DNA from: Candidatus Cryptobacteroides faecigallinarum
Lineage (GTDB): Bacteria; Bacteroidota; Bacteroidia; Bacteroidales; UBA932
Length of the DNA stretch: 39,757 nt
NCBI GenBank assembly: GCA_017695015.1
Contig: JADIMD010000033.1
Span: 1-39,757 of the forward strand
Direction of reading: 5' to 3'
How positions within the stretch are numbered: position 1 is the first letter of the stretch; each line of letters starts with the position of its first letter. The notes beneath the pieces were generated by a model. The model saw nothing but the letters and a program-made list of their open reading frames with translations, was not told where the DNA came from and ran no database searches. The position numbers and the translations under genes are program-made. Below are positions 26,560-36,627 of this stretch, one piece after another.

Positions 26560-27681
26560 TTATATCTTTTCAGAGAATTCGAGAAGGCGTCTGCAGAATT
26601 CTTTCCATGAAAGCCTTTCTTTCTCTTTCCTGATGTTCACGATGAATTCCTGTCTTGCAGCCGGGTCTGCAAAGAAGTCTCCGACAGCTTCCCTGACGAT
26701 GTCAGGCGAGCATCCGTGTACTACAATTCCGGTGCCTCTGTCCCCGATCGTCTCTTTCAGACCACCTGCGTCCGTCACTATCATCGGCACTTCGAAGTGG
26801 TATGAAACGGAGCTTATTCCGCTCTGTGTAGCGCTGCGGTAAGGAAGCACGACAACATCCGCCGCTGAGAAATATGCGCTTACTTCCGAATCCCTGATGT
26901 ATCTGAGAAATGTATGTATTCTCCCGTTGTCTTCTATGGAGTCTATGATTCTCTGATATTTGTCGAACGGCCCGTACGGCTCGCCAGCTATTATCAGCTG
27001 GTACTCCTTCCCAAGACCTGCAAATGCTTCGAGCAGGATGTCGAGACCCTTGTATTCCCTTATCAGTCCGAAAAACAGGATGTTGCGCTTCCCGGACTCC
27101 AGTCCGAGAGCCTTTTCTGCGGCGCCCCTCTGCATCTTTTCTCCGAAATGCGTATAGAGCGGATGCTGGATAATCGTGTATGGGGCATCCGGCCTGAGCT
27201 TCAGCAGGTCATCTGCCACGGCCCTGCACATCGCGACGCATCCTGTGCTTCCTGTCAGGAAATATTTCGTGAGCGGAGTGTCGAAGAACCTCTGTTCATG
27301 GGGAACTACATTGTCAAGAACCGAGATGACCTTGCAATGCTTCCTGAGCCGTCTCGTGACATAGCCGAGAGAAGGGGCAAAATACGACATCCAGTATCTT
27401 GTGATGACAAGGTCCGGCTTCCAGTCCAGTATCGCCCTGGCTGTCCTTCCGTATGAAAATGGATTTGCCGTATCCAGCAGCCTTTCACTTGCTACCGGTA
27501 CGGCATTGTCATCCTCTGTCACATACTGCGTCTTCCCCGGGAAGAGAAAATCCGGATACTGTCTGCTGAAGTTGAATGCCTTGACAGTATGATGCTTGCC
27601 CAGTTCTTCAAAAAGGCAGGCATTGAACTGGGATATTCCTCCTCTATAAGGATAGAAACAGGACAGTATTGCTATTTTCAA
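26560..27681 (-). CDS. Glycosyltransferase family 4 protein
   Basis: 'CFYPYRGGISQFNACLFEELGKHH...ILFFGLIREYKGLDILLEAF...VVLPYRSATQSGISSVSYHFEVPMIVTDAGGLKE'. Confidence 0.92.
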   Translation of the reverse strand: MKIAILSCFYPYRGGISQFNACLFEELGKHHTVKAFNFSRQYPDFLFPGKTQYVTEDDNAVPVASERLLDTANPFSYGRTARAILDWKPDLVITRYWMSYFAPSLGYVTRRLRKHCKVISVLDNVVPHEQRFFDTPLTKYFLTGSTGCVAMCRAVADDLLKLRPDAPYTIIQHPLYTHFGEKMQRGAAEKALGLESGKRNILFFGLIREYKGLDILLEAFAGLGKEYQLIIAGEPYGPFDKYQRIIDSIEDNGRIHTFLRYIRDSEVSAYFSAADVVVLPYRSATQSGISSVSYHFEVPMIVTDAGGLKETIGDRGTGIVVHGCSPDIVREAVGDFFADPAARQEFIVNIRKEKERLSWKEFCRRLLEFSEKI

Positions 27682-28299
27682 CTATTTCTTGTTTTTGTTC
27701 TTGACATATTCCTCGTTCAGACCTGAAAGCACATCGTCGGTGATGTCGAGAGCCGGGTCTGCTGTGAACACAGGGACTCCTCCCTGGTTGGTGAGGATCA
27801 TCGAATATTTCTTGTCCTGGTTGTACTTGTCGAGGTATGTCTTGAGGGCATCCACTATCTGGTTGGTCATCACCATCTGCTCCTCTGCGATCTCATTCTG
27901 CTTCTGGGCAGCGTAGTTGTTGAACTCGTCCTGCTGCTGCTGGATTTTCTGTCCCTGCACTTCAGCCACGGAACGGGTCATCAGCCCCTTGTTTATCTTG
28001 TCCTGGAAATCGTTGTAGTCGCTCTCAAGTTTCTTTCCCCTGCGGTTGACTTCCGCCTGTATGTTCTGCACCTTGGTCTCCACGACAGAACGGAGGTCGT
28101 TAGCCATGTCATATTCCTGGAAAATGCGGTCAAGATCTATATACACGATAGCGCCTTCAGCTGCTACAGCCGTTGAGTCAGAGGAATCCGTCGGAACTGA
28201 ACTGCCGGCGCTTTTATCTGATGACATGTAGAGGATTCCGAATACTACGGCCACAATCAGGGCTACTGCACTGAGAATGATTGACAGGTTGTTTTTCAT
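27682..28299 (-). CDS. OmpH/Skp-like periplasmic chaperone
   Basis: N-terminal TM, 'IVYIDLDRIFQEYDMANDLRSVVETKVQNIQAEVNRRGKKLESDYNDFQDKI' coiled coil. Confidence 0.85.
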   Translation of the reverse strand: MKNNLSIILSAVALIVAVVFGILYMSSDKSAGSSVPTDSSDSTAVAAEGAIVYIDLDRIFQEYDMANDLRSVVETKVQNIQAEVNRRGKKLESDYNDFQDKINKGLMTRSVAEVQGQKIQQQQDEFNNYAAQKQNEIAEEQMVMTNQIVDALKTYLDKYNQDKKYSMILTNQGGVPVFTADPALDITDDVLSGLNEEYVKNKNKK

Positions 28300-28362
28300 A
28301 CTTTAAATATAAATTGTTCAATTAAATACCGTCAGGACAATGCCTGCAACCGACAAAGATAG

Positions 28363-29082
28363 TCAAAAAATCTTGATTTTAGAAAGATATGCCTGTATTG
28401 TCTTTTCGAGACCCATATACAGGGCATCGCATATTATGGCATGGCCGATGGAAACCTCGTCGGTCCATGGGATTGTACGGATGTAGTATTCAAGATTTTC
28501 GAGATTGAGGTCGTGCCCGGCGTTGAGACCGAGTCCGCACTCTTTGGCAGCCTGGGCCGCAGCCACGAACGGTCTGATGGCCTGCTCTTTTCCTGCCCCG
28601 TACCCTGATGCATAGCTTTCAGTGTACAGTTCCACCCGGTCGCATCCGCACAGGCTTGCCCCCTTGACCATTTCAGGGTCGGGGTCGGTGAAAATGGATA
28701 CCCTTATGCCCTTGGATTTGAATTTCTTGCAGACTTCCGTCAGAAACTCCCTGTTCCTGATGGTGTCCCATCCTGCATTGGAAGTGATGGCGTCGGCTGC
28801 ATCGGGCACAAGTGTCACCTGGTCAGGGACGACTTCCATCACGAGGTCTATGAATGAAGGGATAGGGTTGCCCTCTATGTTGAATTCCGTGCTCAAAGTG
28901 GGTCTGATGGCCCTTACATCTGAATATCTGATGTGCCTTTCGTCAGGCCTCGGGTGTACGGTTATCCCTTCCGCCCCGAATCTTTCGCAGTCCAGGGCCG
29001 CCTTCTCGACATCTGGCATGTTGCCACCCCTCGCATTCCTGAGGGTGGCAATCTTGTTGATATTTACACTTAATTTCGTCAT
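28363..29082 (-). CDS. pdxJ: Pyridoxine 5'-phosphate synthase
   Basis: 'LSVNINKIATLRNARGGNMPDVEKAALDCERFGAEGITVHPRPDERHIRYSDV...QVTLVPDA...GLNAGHDLNLENL'. Confidence 0.96.
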   Translation of the reverse strand: MTKLSVNINKIATLRNARGGNMPDVEKAALDCERFGAEGITVHPRPDERHIRYSDVRAIRPTLSTEFNIEGNPIPSFIDLVMEVVPDQVTLVPDAADAITSNAGWDTIRNREFLTEVCKKFKSKGIRVSIFTDPDPEMVKGASLCGCDRVELYTESYASGYGAGKEQAIRPFVAAAQAAKECGLGLNAGHDLNLENLEYYIRTIPWTDEVSIGHAIICDALYMGLEKTIQAYLSKIKIF

Positions 29083-29207
29083 TGTCTGATACTCTTGCCG
29101 TTATGCTTTACTTCCCATTCCGCTCCGTGGTTTGCCATGGACATTATGAGGGCGCAAAAATATATATTATTGTTCAATTATTGTAAATAATGTGCTATTT
29201 TTGAAAA

Positions 29208-30056
29208 ATGATTGCGAAAATCAATATGAGAATAGCGACATATCTGAGGGACAGCCGTCTTGAGAATGACAGCCGCCTCGTCTCTCTGATAGGTGAGCTG
29301 GAGTCTGCCGGATGCGAGATATGCAGGGTGGACAATTTCACGGGAATCCCCGAAGGTACGGATTTTCTGCTGAGCGTAGGTGGTGACGGGACATTCCTTT
29401 CCGCCGCAGCCCTTGTGGCAGAAAGCGGGATTCCTGTTCTTGGTGTCAATCTCGGGCGTCTCGGCTTTCTCTCGGAGAACCGTCCTGAATCAGTGGCGTC
29501 TTCGTTGCTCTCGGGAGCATACACCATAGAAAACAGGACTTTGCTTGAAACTGATTTCAGCAAGCCTGCCGGCAGCCCGTCAATAGACGGCAAACCATTT
29601 GCCCTCAATGAGATCACCCTGCACAGGTCGGGGAGTGCAATGCTTGGGGTGGATGTGTCCGTCGACGGTTCTGTGCTTCCGACATATTGGGCGGACGGTC
29701 TGCTTGTAGCCACCAGCTCAGGCTCCACTGCATATTCTCTCAGTGTAGGCGGTCCGATTGTCCTTCCCGAATCCAGGGTCCTGATAATCGCGCCTATAGC
29801 ATCGCACAACCTGAATGTACGCCCTCTCGTGGTCCCCGACACATCCGTGATAGAGCTTGGGCTGCAGTCGAGGGATGAGAATGTGATTCTGACCATGGAC
29901 AACAGGTCGGTGGAGATAGAACCGGACATGAAGATAAGGGTCTCGATGGCACAATTTTCGCTTAAAAGGGTCCGGCTCAACAGTTCCAATTTTATAAATG
30001 CCCTGACAGGCAAGCTGTTTTGGGGCGAAGACATCAGAAATTCAATAGGACAATAG
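29208..30056 (+). CDS. nadK: NAD kinase (start may be 29226)
   Basis: 'FLLSVGGDGTFLSAAALVAESGIPVLGVNLGRLGFLSE...SGSTAYSLSVGGPIV'. Confidence 0.95.
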   Translation: MIAKINMRIATYLRDSRLENDSRLVSLIGELESAGCEICRVDNFTGIPEGTDFLLSVGGDGTFLSAAALVAESGIPVLGVNLGRLGFLSENRPESVASSLLSGAYTIENRTLLETDFSKPAGSPSIDGKPFALNEITLHRSGSAMLGVDVSVDGSVLPTYWADGLLVATSSGSTAYSLSVGGPIVLPESRVLIIAPIASHNLNVRPLVVPDTSVIELGLQSRDENVILTMDNRSVEIEPDMKIRVSMAQFSLKRVRLNSSNFINALTGKLFWGEDIRNSIGQ

Positions 30057-30057
30057 T

Positions 30058-30780
30058 ATGGAGAATCAGAGCAGTGTACCGGTCCATGTCTCCATCATCA
30101 TGGACGGTAACGGTAGGTGGGCGCAGGAGCGTGGCAAGGAAAGGATATTCGGTCATGCGGAAGGAATAGAAAGCGTCAGGGCATGCACCGAGGCGGCCGT
30201 GGAGACAGGTGTACGGTATCTTTCGCTTTTCGCCTTTTCGGAGGAGAACTGGGGCAGGCCTGAGAAAGAGGTCGGTTTCCTGATGGAGATGATGATGAAA
30301 TCCATACGGGAGGAGGTCCCGAAACTGATGAAGAACGGGGTGAGGCTCATTGTCCTCGGCAACAGGGCAAGGCTGTCGGACAGTCTCAATGCGGCGATTG
30401 ACGGATGCATGGAGGAGACTGCCGGCAATACGGCGCTGACATTGATCATTTTTCTGAGCTATAGCGGTAAATGGGATATTCTCCAGGCTGCCAAGAAAAT
30501 GGCGCTCGATCTGCTGGAGCATCCGGAGAAAAAGGAAGAGGTGGAGAAGATGGGAATGGATGCTTTCGGACGGTATCTCATCACGGACGGTATCCCTGAT
30601 CCGGACATGATAGTCAGGACTTCAGGCGAAGAAAGGCTCAGCAACTACATGCTCTGGCAAAGTGCCTATTCAGAATTCTATTTCACTGATGTGCTTTGGC
30701 CGGATTTCAGGAAAGACAGTTTCCGTCAGGCTCTGGAAGTCTATGCACATCGCAACAGGCGGTATGGAAAAGTGAAATAA
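30058..30780 (+). CDS. uppS: Isoprenyl transferase (undecaprenyl diphosphate synthase)
   Basis: 'VHVSIIMDGNGRWAQERGKERIFGHAEGIESVR...LFAFSEENWGRP...ERLSNYMLWQSAYSEFYF'. Confidence 0.96.
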   Translation: MENQSSVPVHVSIIMDGNGRWAQERGKERIFGHAEGIESVRACTEAAVETGVRYLSLFAFSEENWGRPEKEVGFLMEMMMKSIREEVPKLMKNGVRLIVLGNRARLSDSLNAAIDGCMEETAGNTALTLIIFLSYSGKWDILQAAKKMALDLLEHPEKKEEVEKMGMDAFGRYLITDGIPDPDMIVRTSGEERLSNYMLWQSAYSEFYFTDVLWPDFRKDSFRQALEVYAHRNRRYGKVK

Positions 30781-30820
30781 ATGCTTTATATTTGCAGTTT
30801 TGAATTTGAGACTATAGAGA

Positions 30821-33388
30821 ATGATGCGGCTGTATAGAATGATCTTTCTGTTGCTCCTTTCCTTTCCCGGCATTGCAATGCATGCCCAGCAGAAGGGTGA
30901 CGGGGTGACTATAGACTATAACAATCCGAAAAAATACATTGTAGGAGGCGTCAGGGTAGAAGGCAACAGATATTTCAGCCAGGACCAGATTATCCAGATT
31001 ACGGGACTCCAGAAAGGTCTGGAGGTGACAATCCCTGGAGATGACATTTCATCCATCGTCAACAGGCTCTGGATGCAGAGATATTTCGAGGATGTGTCCA
31101 TTTCCATCGACCATCTCGGCGAGACTCCGGATACTGCTTATCTCAAGATCGGTATCATAGAGCGTCCAAGGGTGTCTGCATGGACATTCAGCGGTGTCAA
31201 GAGCGGAGAAGAGAAGGAGTTGAGGGAAAGGCTCAATCTCCGCAGGGGAGGAGAGTTCTCCGACTATGTCTCCAAGACCGCATCGGACATCATCAAGAGG
31301 TACTACAAGGAGAAAGGCTTCCTTTTGGTGGATGTGGATGTGCGGATGAAAAAGGACACCGTCGTCAGCAGGGCCGTAAGGGTCAATTTCAATGTCAACA
31401 GGGGCAACAAAGTCAAAATCAAGAAGATAACATTCGAGGGCAATGACAATGTCAAGGAAGGAAGGCTTGTCAGAGCGATGAAGAAGACCAAGGACAACAG
31501 GCTGATGAACTTCTTCAATTCCAAGAAATTCAACGAGAAGGAATATGACAATGACAAACGCAACCTCATCAGCGCGTTCAACGAAGCCGGATACAGGGAT
31601 GCGAGAATCATCAAGGATTCCATATATTATATAGAGCCTGACAGGCTTGCCATCGATTTCAAGATTGACGAGGGCAAGAAATACTATTTCAGGAACATCA
31701 CATGGACGGGAAATTCAGTGTATTCTTCCGATGTCCTGAACAATATTCTCATGATCAAGAAAGGTGATGTGTATGATGTGGTCACCATGGAGAACCGCCT
31801 TTACGGAGGAGGAAAGCAGAACGAATACGACATCTCCAAGCTATACAGGGACAACGGTTACCTTTTCTTCAATATCCAGCCTGTCGAGCTGAACATCTCG
31901 GGGGATTCGGTGGATGTCGAGATGAGAATCGTGGAAGGCAAGCCGGCAACCCTTAACAATATCATAATCAACGGCAATGACCTCACCAACGAGAGGGTAG
32001 TGCGCCGTCAGGTGTTCACCCGTCCGGGCTATCTTTTCAGCCAGACGGATTTCGAAAGGTCCATCAGGGAGATTGCATCCATGGGACAGTTCGACCCTGA
32101 GGCTATCGCTGACCCTTCTACGGGATATTCGATAATTCCTAACCAGCTGGACAATACGGTGGACATCGTCTACAATGTCACGGAGAAGCCTTCTTCACAG
32201 CTTGAGCTGTCAGGAGGATGGGGAGGAAACACATTCGTGGCCACTGTCGGTGTCAGCTTCAACAATTTCTCCACAAGGAGGTTCTTTGACAAGTCGGCAT
32301 GGAGACCAGTGCCTCTCGGAGATGCGCAGAACCTCGCCATCAGATTCCAGACCAACGGAACATACTACACCAGCCTTTCGGCAAGCTTCATGGAGCCGTG
32401 GCTCTTCGGAAAGAAACCGACCTCGCTCAGCATGTCTCTGTACTACACCAGACAGACCAATTCATACATAGCCCTCGGTATGCTCAACAACGAGGAGTAT
32501 ATGGAAGTCTACGGTGCCGCAGTCGGCATCGGAAGCCGTCTGAAATGGCCGGACAACTATTTCGTGCTCTACAACCAGCTCAGCTGGCAGACATACAAGC
32601 TGCATGACTGGATCAGCGGATATTTCCTTTTCGATACCGGAATATCCCACAACCTGAGCTACACCCTGAGCCTGTCGAGGACATCCACTGACCAGCAGAT
32701 ATATCCGCGCCAGGGCTCTGATTTCAGCTTCTCCATTCAGCTGACGCCTCCTTATTCCCTTTTCAGAAAGAAGGACGCGAACGGCAACAAGGTCGCAAGC
32801 TGGAGGGATGTGGACTACAACAGCATGTCCTCGGAGCAGAGATACCGCTGGATTGAGTACCACAAGTGGTCGTTCAAGGGTGCTGTCTACACCAAGCTGG
32901 TGGGAGATCTCGTCCTGATGGCGAGAGCCCAGTTCGGTTATCTCGGATATTACAACAGAAACTGGGGATACTCTCCATTCGAAGGCTTCCTGGTGGGAGG
33001 AGACGGAATGTCAGGTTACAACACTTACGGCTCGGAGGTCATCTCTCTCAGGGGATACGAGAACTACTCCCTGACCCCGTATATCTCCACTCCATATTCG
33101 AGCATGGCATATTCAGGAAATGTGTATGACAAGTTCACGGTGGAATTGAGATATCCTGTGGTCCTCCAGCCTCAGTCCACCATCTATGCGCTGGTGTTCC
33201 TCGAAGGAGGTAACTGCTGGTCGGACATCAGACATTTCAATCCGTTCCAGATCAAGAGGTCTGCGGGAGTGGGCGTGAGGGTCTTCCTTCCTGTGGTCGG
33301 TCTGCTCGGAGTCGACTGGGGATGGGGATTCGACGACCCTACCTATGGAGGCAGCCAGTTCCATTTCGTGATAGGACAGCAGTTCTGA
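30821..33388 (+). CDS. bamA: Outer membrane protein assembly factor BamA
   Basis: 855 aa; POTRA repeats (GVRVEGNRYFSQDQIIQITGLQKG...) followed by an Omp85 barrel, downstream of uppS. Confidence 0.95.
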   Translation: MMRLYRMIFLLLLSFPGIAMHAQQKGDGVTIDYNNPKKYIVGGVRVEGNRYFSQDQIIQITGLQKGLEVTIPGDDISSIVNRLWMQRYFEDVSISIDHLGETPDTAYLKIGIIERPRVSAWTFSGVKSGEEKELRERLNLRRGGEFSDYVSKTASDIIKRYYKEKGFLLVDVDVRMKKDTVVSRAVRVNFNVNRGNKVKIKKITFEGNDNVKEGRLVRAMKKTKDNRLMNFFNSKKFNEKEYDNDKRNLISAFNEAGYRDARIIKDSIYYIEPDRLAIDFKIDEGKKYYFRNITWTGNSVYSSDVLNNILMIKKGDVYDVVTMENRLYGGGKQNEYDISKLYRDNGYLFFNIQPVELNISGDSVDVEMRIVEGKPATLNNIIINGNDLTNERVVRRQVFTRPGYLFSQTDFERSIREIASMGQFDPEAIADPSTGYSIIPNQLDNTVDIVYNVTEKPSSQLELSGGWGGNTFVATVGVSFNNFSTRRFFDKSAWRPVPLGDAQNLAIRFQTNGTYYTSLSASFMEPWLFGKKPTSLSMSLYYTRQTNSYIALGMLNNEEYMEVYGAAVGIGSRLKWPDNYFVLYNQLSWQTYKLHDWISGYFLFDTGISHNLSYTLSLSRTSTDQQIYPRQGSDFSFSIQLTPPYSLFRKKDANGNKVASWRDVDYNSMSSEQRYRWIEYHKWSFKGAVYTKLVGDLVLMARAQFGYLGYYNRNWGYSPFEGFLVGGDGMSGYNTYGSEVISLRGYENYSLTPYISTPYSSMAYSGNVYDKFTVELRYPVVLQPQSTIYALVFLEGGNCWSDIRHFNPFQIKRSAGVGVRVFLPVVGLLGVDWGWGFDDPTYGGSQFHFVIGQQF

Positions 33389-33423
33389 TGACAAGATATG
33401 AAAAACTGATAAATTGTATTGAT

Positions 33424-33999
33424 ATGAAAAAAATCATCGTTGTTATCGCTGCCGCTGCATTAGCAGCTGTTGCAGCAAATGCGCAGAGCTACAAGTTCGC
33501 GCATGTCAATTTCCAGGAGCTCGTACAGCTTATGCCTGAGATGGATTCGGCAAGGGTACAGCTGGACGCAGCCAGCAAGGAGGCACAGGAAACCCTTCAG
33601 GCTATGGCTCAGGAGTTCGACAACAAGTATAGCCAGTATGAGCAGAAATCTGCAGAGTGGTCTGCAGCAATCCGCCAGAGCAAGGAAAGGGAACTTTCTG
33701 AAATCCAGAGCAGAATCCAGGATTTCCAGCAGTCTATCCAGCAGGAGCTGAACCAGCTTCAGAACCAGCTCATGGCTCCTATCTATCAGAAGGCCCAGGA
33801 GGCTGTGACTGCAATCGCCAAGGCAGCAGGTTATATCTATGTTTTCGACAATTCCCAGGTCCTTTATGTAGATACAGCCCAGAGCACTGACATCACTCCG
33901 TCTGCACGCGAGTCTCTCAATATCCCTGAAGACAGGACTCTTGAGTCTCTCCAGCAGGAGCTTCAGGCACAGGCTGCAGCAGCACAGGCCGCACAGTAG
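33424..33999 (+). CDS. OmpH/Skp-like periplasmic chaperone
   Basis: Signal peptide MKKIIVVIAAAALAAVAANA; 'YKFAHVNFQELVQLMPEMDSARVQLDAASKEAQETLQ'; follows bamA. Start at 33424 gives a proper signal peptide. Confidence 0.93.
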   Translation: MKKIIVVIAAAALAAVAANAQSYKFAHVNFQELVQLMPEMDSARVQLDAASKEAQETLQAMAQEFDNKYSQYEQKSAEWSAAIRQSKERELSEIQSRIQDFQQSIQQELNQLQNQLMAPIYQKAQEAVTAIAKAAGYIYVFDNSQVLYVDTAQSTDITPSARESLNIPEDRTLESLQQELQAQAAAAQAAQ

Positions 34000-34007
34000 C
34001 ATTTAAC

Positions 34008-34036
34008 GCTCGTCGGATGATGTCCGTCTGACGAGC
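34008..34036. repeat. Hairpin immediately after the skp-like gene
   Basis: GCTCGTC (34008-34014) / GACGAGC (34030-34036). Confidence 0.6.
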
Positions 34037-34049
34037 AGACTAATAATTA

Positions 34050-34090
34050 AACAGGACCCCGAAAGCCAGTCGCTTCCGGGGTCCTGTTTT
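34050..34090 (+). terminator. Rho-independent terminator of the uppS-bamA-skp run
   Basis: AACAGGACCCC (34050-34060) / GGGGTCCTGTT (34078-34088) followed by TT. Confidence 0.8.
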
Positions 34091-34126
34091 GTTGATATCC
34101 CTTGTCCGCTCTGTCCGGACGAGCCG

Positions 34127-35722
34127 TTACCAGACGAACTCGAAGGTGATGTCACGAGGGATTCCGAGGTGGTTGATGTGCGCGATGTCGGCTGAAAGGG
34201 CCTCGGAGATCTTTGCGTGGTTGGAAGTGTATTCCTTTGCAAACATGTAGTTTCCTGTCGCCTGTGTCGTGAGAATCAGGTCAGCCCATGCATCGATGGC
34301 TTCGAGCGCCTTGACATAGTCGATATGGTAGAATCCGTCCCTGTTGCGGGTGAATGCCCCGTATTCTCTCATGAAGTTGTAGCACATCATGTTTGCCTTG
34401 CCGTGAGATGATGCAGAACCGAATCTTACGGAACGCACAAGTCCGGCAATGAAGGTCGTGATGGCATCTTCCTTCGAGATAAGAGGAATCTCTTCCATAT
34501 CTATCAATTCGCATACCATGAACAGACCGAGGATGTCGGCCTTGGCCTCCTCCCATGTGGTCTTTTCATCTCCCATCGCCTCATCTACCGAGCCAAGACC
34601 GTTGACAGTCTGCTTCACTCCGAGTCCGTGCGCAACCTCATGGAAGGTGACATTCCAGAAGAATGCTTCCGAGCGGAGGTGCTTCTGCTGTTCCTCCTCG
34701 ATGAGCGCCCTTCCGATAGGCAGCAGGATCTTGCCGAACTTGTCCATCATGCTGTTGTGCAGCTGGAGACGGCGTGTGCCTTTCAGCGCATGTACCCTGT
34801 CGTCGTTAGGCAAGTTGATGGCGATGGTCTTGCTCCCGGCATTGCAGTCTCCCGAATAATAGATGGCGTCATACACATTCAGGTCGGAAGATGTGCCTGG
34901 CACGAAAGTCTTGTATTCAGGCTTGCACGGAAGCATTTTCTGGAGCTCCGGAAGCATGGATACATATTTCGCAAGGTCAGCGCTTCTCTCCTCGTCTTTC
35001 AGGAGGATAAAGCATTCATAGGATGTCTTCAGCTCGTTCAGCTTGTCGTCATAGCTTTCGATAGGACCGATTACTATGTCGATTTTGCTGTCCTTCATGT
35101 CCATCCATGCCATGTCGCTCTCGAAGTAGTCATCCGTGCGGAATGCCTCCACTCTTTTCAGAAGATAGTTGCGCAGCCCTGCATTGTCAGTGATGGCAGC
35201 TGCTTCAGTGAGGTACAGGCAGATCTTGTCGAGGTCTTTCTTGTACTCGTCGCGGTACCACACGCATTTCAGGTTGCCCTGCTCATCTCTTCTGAGCACA
35301 GTGTACTGGCTGTTCTTGTCAGGATCGCTGAAGGCAGCGAACTCTTCTGCCGTGATGTCGGCAGGGTAATAGTTGGCCCCGAGCGGCTTCTCCCCGTATC
35401 CGGGTATGAAAGGACGGTTGTCGTCCAGCCTGTCCCATGGACCGTAATTGATCCCTGCATACATCCTTTCAGCCTCGTCATTGAGGCTCGATGCGAAATC
35501 AGGGTCACCGAAGGTCTGTTTCCAGAACAGCCCGTCGATGACCTTTCCTGCCTGTCTGAAGAGGTTGAGCACCTGCCTGTCCTTGTCTGAAAGGTTGTCC
35601 ATAAGCGGAGAGCTTACCTTGACCACGGCATATTCATCCACTTTCTTCTGGATGTCGGCCTTAGGTTCCTGACAGCCTGTGACTGCAGCCGCAAGCAGCA
35701 TTGGGAGCAGTATGTTTTTCAT
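34127..35722 (-). CDS. Zinc-dependent M49-like (DPP III-related) peptidase lipoprotein
   Basis: 'ILLPMLLAAAVTGC' lipobox; 'VTFHEVAHGLGVKQTVNGLGSVDEAMGDEKTTWEEAKADILGLF' (HExxH plus EExxAD). Confidence 0.85.
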   Translation of the reverse strand: MKNILLPMLLAAAVTGCQEPKADIQKKVDEYAVVKVSSPLMDNLSDKDRQVLNLFRQAGKVIDGLFWKQTFGDPDFASSLNDEAERMYAGINYGPWDRLDDNRPFIPGYGEKPLGANYYPADITAEEFAAFSDPDKNSQYTVLRRDEQGNLKCVWYRDEYKKDLDKICLYLTEAAAITDNAGLRNYLLKRVEAFRTDDYFESDMAWMDMKDSKIDIVIGPIESYDDKLNELKTSYECFILLKDEERSADLAKYVSMLPELQKMLPCKPEYKTFVPGTSSDLNVYDAIYYSGDCNAGSKTIAINLPNDDRVHALKGTRRLQLHNSMMDKFGKILLPIGRALIEEEQQKHLRSEAFFWNVTFHEVAHGLGVKQTVNGLGSVDEAMGDEKTTWEEAKADILGLFMVCELIDMEEIPLISKEDAITTFIAGLVRSVRFGSASSHGKANMMCYNFMREYGAFTRNRDGFYHIDYVKALEAIDAWADLILTTQATGNYMFAKEYTSNHAKISEALSADIAHINHLGIPRDITFEFVW

Positions 35723-35724
35723 TA

Positions 35725-36477
35725 TCAGAAGCTCTTTGCTATCGCGATGAAGTCGTCAGCCTTGAGGGCAGCGCCACCGATCAGACCTCCGTCGATGTCA
35801 GGGCAAGCGAAAAGCTCCTTGGCGTTTGATGGCTTGCAGCTTCCTCCGTAAAGGATGGTGATCTCGTCTGCGAGTGCGCCGAACTTCTCTGCAAGCACCT
35901 TGCGGATGCATGCATGGATTTCCTGTGCCTGTTCTGCAGTTGCGGTCTTGCCTGTACCGATAGCCCATACCGGCTCATATGCAACGATTACCTTGGACAT
36001 CTCCTCCTCTGAGAGGGTGTAGAGCACATTCTTGATCTGCTCAGATACCACTTCGAAGTGGCGTCCTGCCTCACGCTCGTCGAGGTTCTCTCCGACGCAG
36101 AAGATAGGGGAAAGACCCTGTGCGATGGCGAGCTTTACTTTTACAACCAGTTTCTCGTCGGTCTCTCCGTAATACTGACGGCGCTCCGAGTGGCCGAGGA
36201 TTGTGTAGCCGCATCCTACTGAAGCAAGCATGGACACAGACACCTCTCCTGTGTATGCACCTTTCTCCTTGTCAGCGCAGTTCTGTGCTGAAAGACCTAC
36301 TGCAGACCCTTTTACAACTTCTGCAACAGGTGCGAGATGAGTGAAAGGAGGGGCAATTATAAGCTTTACTGATGCTGGTACTTCAGATGCTTTTGCAACC
36401 ACTTCTTTGGCGAGCTGTACGCCTTCCGGAACGGTAGTGTTCATTTTCCAGTTTCCGGCAACGATGTTTTTTCTCAT
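35725..36477 (-). CDS. tpiA: Triosephosphate isomerase
   Basis: [15 protein letters not shown]...[15 protein letters not shown]...[17 protein letters not shown]...[15 protein letters not shown]. Confidence 0.98.
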   Translation of the reverse strand: MRKNIVAGNWKMNTTVPEGVQLAKEVVAKASEVPASVKLIIAPPFTHLAPVAEVVKGSAVGLSAQNCADKEKGAYTGEVSVSMLASVGCGYTILGHSERRQYYGETDEKLVVKVKLAIAQGLSPIFCVGENLDEREAGRHFEVVSEQIKNVLYTLSEEEMSKVIVAYEPVWAIGTGKTATAEQAQEIHACIRKVLAEKFGALADEITILYGGSCKPSNAKELFACPDIDGGLIGGAALKADDFIAIAKSF

Positions 36478-36570
36478 AATATGAATCCTTTGATTAAAAT
36501 TATTGCCATAAATCAGCCTGTCCGGCTAAACCGCGCAAATTTACTAATAATTTTGATTACCTTTGTAGGC

Positions 36571-36591
36571 TGTGACAACATATTGGTCACA
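36571..36591 (+). other. Hairpin at the predicted 5' end of the tyrS transcript
   Basis: TGTGAC-AACATATTG-GTCACA, just downstream of a TACCTTTG -7-like match (36559-36566). Confidence 0.4.
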
Positions 36592-36627
36592 TAATTTGTA
36601 AACAGGAAAACAAGAAGATACACACCG

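Noticed and set aside
29196-29210. Leaderless nadK mRNA (TATTTTTG ending 4 nt before ATG 29208)
   Set aside because: An in-frame Met at 29226 gives a conventional start and no -33 element sits at the right spacing; too ambiguous to claim.
27682-33999. Two OmpH/Skp-like genes as a recent duplication
   Set aside because: The two proteins are clearly divergent by eye (TM anchor versus cleavable signal); multiple Skp-like genes near bamA are usual in Bacteroidota.
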